Below, piece by piece: positions 59,401 to 64,000 of a stretch of 64,000 bases of DNA. The DNA comes from Myxocyprinus asiaticus (taxonomy: Eukaryota; Chordata; Actinopteri; Cypriniformes; Catostomidae). The translations under genes were made by a program, and so were the position numbers. Below the pieces are notes generated by a model. It was not told the DNA's origin. It searched no databases and saw only the letters and a list, made by a program, of their open reading frames with translations. How positions within the stretch are numbered: the stretch's first letter is position 1; every line of letters begins with the position of its first letter. The stretch lies in NCBI RefSeq assembly GCF_019703515.2, contig NC_059393.1:9255501-9319500 (forward strand), in the 5' to 3' direction.

Positions 59401-60366
59401 AGAAAAATCAGACAAATCCCAATCGAGTTACATTGACAGAATGTTCAAACGGGCCAATGGAATGCTTGTTAATTCAAACTCCAACTGTCGAAAAATTCTA
59501 ATGTAACCAAACACACAAGGCCTGGCATATTACGGCTTTAGGTTACAATACAAAATCTATCCATCTATTTTCTTTCTGAAGGATTTATCTGAAGGTCTAC
59601 TTGACTATCTCTCTTTTGTAAAACTTTCAGCTTTGTCAAGCCAAGTTTAAAGTTTGTCTTGACAAACTTTACCTATCTAGTTTACCCTCATGTCAGACCT
59701 GTGTGTTTCTTTCTTCTTCTTTTTTTTTATCCACTTTTCCCCCAATTGGAATGCCCAATTCCCACTACTTAGTAGGTCCTCGTGGTGGCACGGTAACTCA
59801 CCTCAATCCGGGTAGCAGAGGACAAGTTTCAGTCAATCTGCGCATCTTATCACGTGGCTCGTTATGCATGACACCACGGAGACTCCGCATGTGGAGGCTC
59901 ATGCTACTCTCCACGATCCACACACAACTTACCATGTGCCCCATTTAGAGCGAGAACCACTAATCCTGACCACGAGGAGGTTACTCCATGTGATTCTACC
60001 CTCCCTAGCAACCGGGCCAATTTGGTTGCTTAGGAGACCTGGCTGGAGTCGTTCAGCACACCCTGGATTCGAACTCGGGACTCCAGTGGTGGTAGTCAGC
60101 GTCAATACTCGCAGAGCCATGAAAATCTTCCTGTGGCATGGGGGGCATGGTCATGTGTCTTTCTGTGGGAGGGGGAGAGCGGTAAGGCTCGTCACCTATC
60201 TCTCATTATAGCAGACAGACACATGACCACGCCCCCCCATGCCACACTTCCGTTTCACAGTAGCTCTAAAATCTCATTCTAAAAATTAAAATTTGCTGCG
60301 ACTCATTCGGTTACAAGCACAGCTTAAATTGGATCTGAATGATCAGGAACAGCATTCCGGCACCTT

Positions 60367-60401
<35 letters not shown>

Positions 60402-63400
60402 TTCCATTGCATTTTCTGTTTGCTCCAGTCTTGTGGTGAACTGAATTAAACAAAAACTGAGCCAGAGCATTCCATCTCTATTTATTGAGTTAACTTCATT
60501 TCATATGTCACCTAGGTCATTAGAATTACCAGCAGATGTTAACCCTTTCTTACAAGACATGCAAGAACCAATGACATTTAGCATCATTGATGGCACTTGC
60601 CAACCTGGCAAGTCTGGATGTGGCATATTTCAGCGTATGCCAACAACTTAAATTTCTGTTAGAATATAGCACGAGTTGTATGTACTACTTTTAAGGTACT
60701 AATGTAATGGTGCTTCTTTGTCACCTAAGTAAAAATTTGCAATTTAAACCAATATTTGTGAGTGGTGTTTTTAGTGTGTGCTAATTACAGAACCAAGCCA
60801 TTAGCTTAGCCACATGATAATATTCGACTTTATTGGAATCAACATTACTATTGGAATGACGACTAACTGAGAATTTTTATGAAGTCTGATTAACAGACCT
60901 AGATAATACGATTGTAGCTCGGCTTCCTCCAGCATGTCTACACATTAATTGGACCACAATTGGCCTCTGCGTCATGTGAATGCATGCACCAAAAGACAGA
61001 GGTGATGTACAACTGTAACCCGCATATTGGTCGTCCTCTCTTAAAATGTTCAATTACACATTATGTTATGTGTACTTGGACAGACAGATGAAGACTGTAG
61101 CTCAACTGCGCAAAAACAAACAAACAAACAATAGCTCGATTATAACTGTGCATATAAACATACTGAATGTGTGCAGGAGGGCAGTGAGTACATGCAGTAC
61201 CTGAGACAGAGCCAACATGAAATTCTCAAAGAAGAAGAGAGGAGGTATCGTTTCTTGGCTGAGAAACATTGCGGACTTACGCAGTCGCTACTGTACCTCA
61301 TCAACAAGGTACAGCTGCTTTCTACTGGAGTTCATTAGCAGTATGCACATATAGACCATCTGTTCAGTACCTTACAAACTAAACCTTATCAGCGCACTGG
61401 ATGTGCACACTCATCTTTCCTATGTGTTGACAGATGGGGGTGTCCCTGCAGCAGAGAGCGGATGGATGGAAAGAAAGAGTCAGTGAGAGCAGAGGTTCCA
61501 GACCTCGAACACCCACTCCAACAGATCAAGAAGCTCAGGTGACTCTGGAATAATGAGAATGAGGAGTATTTACTATCTATCCATAATCCTTTTCTTTCTC
61601 TTGCCCTTTTTGGCTAGCTTCACAAAGGCCGGTTCCCCAGACGTTACCAAGATCTCACAATGTAACAGATGGGTTTTGAGGTTGTGTGATGCACAGGTTC
61701 CATGTATGGAATGTACTTTTATGCCACATCTGTCAGTGGCAGGTGAAATGAGAATTTTTTTTACCAGCCATGATACTGTAGCTACGTCCTAAGTCGCATA
61801 CTTCTAAACTATTCTATGCCATTTTAGTATGGCCTGGTCTAATGGGAGGCATTGCCCCACTAGATCTTCCTTGTGAACTATTGATTTTGAGTGAAGCTGC
61901 ATCCACACCACTAGGTGTCACTATAAGTCCAAGATGACACAAACAAAAGTTACTGAGTGCACCTTTAATGGTGAATGTGACGACAACAATGGAAGATTCT
62001 GTGAAGACAAATGTGAGTTGAATGCTTTAACATTACCCCACGCTGTGTGAATTTGTATGTAACTTTAAATATGCCTCCAGTCCACATAAGTGTTGGACTG
62101 TGGTTGGCTAATGTTCTAAAGCTAGTGGCAACAGTCATAGTCACTTCAGCCATCACTTTTCTGAACTGCTAAAAAAGAAAAACGGTGAATGCTTCCATGT
62201 AGAAAAAAAGGATTCACAGTGAAAAAATTATACACTTTAGCTTTAAAGGTGCAGTAAGCGATTTCATCCATTTTGCTAACTTTCGCTAGACTTCCGTCAC
62301 CAAACTAAACCGTTCCTTCAACCACATGCCATCTCTCCAAAACCCCGCCCTCCACAAAAGTATGTCTTTTGATGTATCTTACAGTTAAGGAGTTCTCTGG
62401 GCTCGCTGCTGCAGACTGGAGACAAAGAAATGGACCGAGTGCCACTGGGCAGAGTGCCCTCTAGAGGTCTGGAGACTCCTCACGTACATCCTCATTTTCC
62501 GCTATGACTCAACTAAATCAAGATCAAGATCAGCCAAAATTTCTTCTTTCCCTATGTCTCTCCACAGCTCCGTCTCCACTCCCCAGTCGTTCTCGCTCCA
62601 GTTCTGTTGGTGAGTCTTTGGGTCTTGGTGGTGGCCGCTCCATGAGGGCCATCGTATCACATCCCCCTTCATCCAATCCAGTCCTGCTGCCGTTTTCCCG
62701 TGGTGACATGGTGACTGTACTCATACCAGAACCCCGGAACGGCTGGCTGTATGGACGCCATGACTCAAGCCTCCGGTGAGCAATTCTAGAGTTGGTTTAC
62801 AAAATTGCGTTTCAGCTAATCTAGTTGAAATGGGATGACGCTAAAGACAGGTGTCCTAAACTTTTTGAGATTTTTCCACTTCAACCCCATTCAGAGGTGG
62901 TTAAAACACGTGTGACCACATTGGGCTCGTAGTAAATGCTCAATCATTCGAAAGTGTTTCAACAGCAGCGACGTGCCACCTACTCACCAGTCAATCAACC
63001 AATGCACTAAACCTTTGTCATCTAGTACATTGAGTTCATTAGTAGCTTTTGTGTTATTGTTAAAGCTTTATTGATTTTTAATGATGTTCAAGACTTAATT
63101 TAGTCATTGGGAAGTAAATGCATTGATATCATCATAAATGCAGTCATTAGTCTAATATGGTATATGGCATGTGGTCCTTTGTCATCTAATTCATAGTGTT
63201 CATTAAATAATTTCTAGTGAAATGCATTTTGATCAACTTTTTTTTCAGTCAAGGCTGGTTTCCTGCTGCTTATGTGGCTTCCACTAAAGATTTTCTACCC
63301 TTAGGCTCCAGGTAAACATGAGTTTGTGCTGAATTGTAATGATTCACTGTTTGATTAGACGTATTATATCATTTGATGTTGACTTGAACCTTTCAGTGGG

Positions 63401-64000
63401 GCGTCACACCGAAGCCACAGCTTGAACAACCTCCTGGATCCAACCAACCAGTCAGAATCTGCAGACACCTTGAGCTATAGCGACGTCACATCCTCAGCAA
63501 TACTTATGCGTCGGGCTTCAGCAGATCTTCGCCCAGTATCTCCCCTCCCTGACAAGAAGGCGGAGTCTACCAGTGAGGGAAAGACCAATCAGAAAACCTA
63601 CAATGAAATCCCGCCCCCAGCTGCACCGCTCCGCCGGGGATCAGCTGACATTCGGCCGATATCTCCCCTGCCTGACAGGAGGGCGGAATCTCATTTTGAG
63701 AGCAAAGTGGAACACAAAAGTTACAATGAACTCACACCTCCAGCTCCAACCCTTCCAAACTCTCCTCTTCCTGAACGAAATGTGGAATCAAGTTTGGAGG
63801 TGAGTGTCCACAATGTGCAATTTTTGCCACGATTTTGCAGTCGGAGACAAAAATTTGCTAATCTTACAAGATTTCTTTTTTCGTTCTGGTAGTGTCTTAA
63901 ATCTTGGGCCACATTCGTGCTGTGTGACTTGTAAGATGCTAATCAAATCTATAAACTATAGGAGCACAGCAATTCATCATGCAGTCAACACGGCAACTAC
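51272..64000 (+). CDS. baiap2l2: BAIAP2L2 (pinkbar), I-BAR and SH3 protein, 3' end outside window
   Basis: Membrane-curving I-BAR protein of epithelial junctions and hair-cell stereocilia. Coding exons: 51272-51325, 53142-53217, 54040-54126, 58041-58102, 58674-58745, 58844-58933, 61177-61308, 61434-61538, 62385-62466, 62568-62775, 63249-63311, 63397-63799, 63962-64000 (last one open). Phases agree; 491 codons are seen. The start MSGANSDLLHRSTLSVYY aligns with the human N-terminus. The I-BAR (IMD) domain covers about residues 1-215 (MDQFNPGL, RRYRFLAEKH). The SH3 domain is about 280-336 (RAIVSH, GDMVTVLIPE, NGWLYGR, QGWFPAAYV). HRSHSLNNLLD matches the human segment after SH3. Exon 12 carries a tandem internal repeat (listed separately). 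The stretch between exons 6 and 7 is about 14 residues shorter than human. The C-terminus is missing. Confidence 0.95.
51680..52880. repeat. Composite tandem repeat array in BAIAP2L2 intron 1
   Basis: Four or more diverged copies of a unit containing GAAAATGGATTAGTGTGGAT, CTAATCTACAAGTAAGTTAG and TTTCATTTGAAAACACGTTA; GAAAATGGATTAG recurs at about 52081, 52421, 52621 and 52854. The unit ends look like inverted repeats of each other, as in MITE arrays. Confidence 0.7.
52189..52318. mobile_element. 130-bp insertion with CCAAGGG / CCCTTGG ends inside the intron 1 array
   Basis: GC-rich, GGGTGGGCC-containing block bounded by CCAAGGGCATGGCC and GGCCCACCCTTGG. The surrounding array unit is interrupted at this point. 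Confidence 0.45.
53323..53979. mobile_element. MITE with CCCTGCT ends containing a second repeat (BAIAP2L2 intron 2)
   Basis: CCCTGCTGAAACTTAAAAAA on the left mirrors TTTCAGCTGTTTTAAGCAGGG on the right. The middle, about 53389-53790, is a separate repeat with TGTAATCTGATTACA ends, apparently related to the fragment at 11081-11120. Confidence 0.6.
54780..57279. other. BAIAP2L2 intron 3: old repeats, no gene seen
   Basis: AT-rich. GCGTCATTTCCACCAC occurs twice (about 55426 and 55757) with an inverted relative near 55810, and a possible ~1.17-kb transposon runs from GGGCTTTATTTTCATGAGCA (55888) to about 57060. A (TTTA)n array lies near 56388-56427 and an (AAT)n tract near 57177. No intact ORF of interest. 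Confidence 0.4.
57280..57735 (+). mobile_element. tRNA-derived SINE, sense copy (BAIAP2L2 intron 3)
   Basis: The head has RNA polymerase III boxes: A box TGGGTAGCTCAGCGAGG and B box GAGTTCGAATCC. The body (GCAACCAAATTGGCCCGGTT, AGTAGTGGGAATTGGGCATT) is followed by an A-rich tail. The tRNA part is not a functional gene. It is the same family as 59719-60118. Confidence 0.9.
59186..59670. repeat. Dispersed repeat with GGCTTGACGAAGCCAAC end (BAIAP2L2 intron 6)
   Basis: It starts with the short palindrome TTGGCTTGACGAAGCCAA. Near the other end, CTTTGTCAAGCCAAG and TTGTCTTGACAAACTTT echo it. It looks like a fish DNA-transposon derivative, non-coding. Confidence 0.4.
59719..60118 (-). mobile_element. 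tRNA-derived SINE, antisense copy (BAIAP2L2 intron 6)
   Basis: Reverse-complement relative of the SINE at 57280: GATTCGAACTCGGGACTCC is the B-box side, and AATGCCCAATTCCCACTACT is the 3' body end. It is diverged by scattered substitutions and small indels. Confidence 0.9.
60373..60402. repeat. Poly-A tract in BAIAP2L2 intron 6
   Basis: About 30 A residues without an obvious retroelement body upstream. A similar A run at 27009-27038 lies next to the young Tc1 element. Confidence 0.8.
61894..61969. repeat. Fragment of the TTAAAGGTGCACTCA MITE family (BAIAP2L2 intron 8)
   Basis: GCTGCATCCACACCACTAGG through TTACTGAGTGCACCTTTAA, matching the right end of the element at 25332-26244. Confidence 0.65.
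62246..62365. repeat. Repeat fragment TTAAAGGTGCAGTAAGCGAT next to the exon 9 acceptor
   Basis: A dispersed fish repeat left end (AAAGGTGCAGTAAGCGATTT, AAAACCCCGCCCTCCACAAA) that stops about 20 bp before the BAIAP2L2 exon 9 acceptor at 62384. A related piece is near 26543-26580. Confidence 0.5.
63507..63799 (+). repeat. baiap2l2: In-frame tandem repeat within BAIAP2L2 exon 12
   Basis: Two ~47-residue coding units share RRxSADxRPxSPLPDxxAES, then a charged stretch and YNExxPPA; a third, partial unit keeps SPLPERNVESS. The units begin at about 63510 and 63630, and the partial unit near 63756. The DNA is also similar between units, which implies duplication of coding sequence. Confidence 0.85.

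Overview
The window is nuclear DNA from a ray-finned fish, most likely a cypriniform (carp, loach or sucker lineage). It has vertebrate multi-exon genes with GT-AG introns, long AT dinucleotide arrays, many Tc1/mariner elements, palindromic MITEs that begin with TTAAAGGGTTAGTTCACCC, and a tRNA-derived SINE. The species cannot be fixed from the sequence alone. No prokaryotic, viral or CRISPR features were seen, and no free-standing RNA gene was found.

Four protein-coding genes can be assembled exon by exon, with intron phases that agree throughout. GTPBP2 (minus, 1422-11836, 12 coding exons, 603 aa) encodes a translational-GTPase-like protein. CBX6 (minus, 20922-25064, 5 exons, 497 aa) is a Polycomb chromodomain protein. 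PLA2G6 (plus, 30181-49244, 16 coding exons, 794 aa) is the calcium-independent phospholipase A2 beta with ankyrin repeats. BAIAP2L2 (plus, from 51272 and running off the right edge, 13 exons seen) is an I-BAR/SH3 membrane-curvature protein. CBX6 and PLA2G6 are divergent. PLA2G6 and BAIAP2L2 are head-to-tail with about 1 kb between the PLA2G6 poly(A) signal and the BAIAP2L2 start codon. These genes do not form one pathway. The grouping is inherited synteny: PLA2G6-BAIAP2L2 are neighbours on human 22q13.1, where CBX6 also lies, while the GTPBP gene here is the GTPBP2 paralogue and not the GTPBP1 that sits near human CBX6.

Between and inside the genes the DNA is mostly repeats. A Sleeping-Beauty-type Tc1 element (12974-14608) lies between GTPBP2 and CBX6. 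A very young Tc1-like element (27057-28635) is nested in an older MITE between CBX6 and PLA2G6. A 3.5 kb L1/Tx1-type LINE with its reverse transcriptase core deleted sits in PLA2G6 intron 4, flanked by an 8-nt duplication. Two SINE copies in opposite orientation flank BAIAP2L2 exons 4-6. A GGAT tetranucleotide array fills almost all of one GTPBP2 intron. I found no undescribed defence or mobile system. The most useful leads are the inverted SINE pair, the tandem repeat inside BAIAP2L2 exon 12, two upstream ORFs in leaders, and the GTPBP2/CBX6 linkage.
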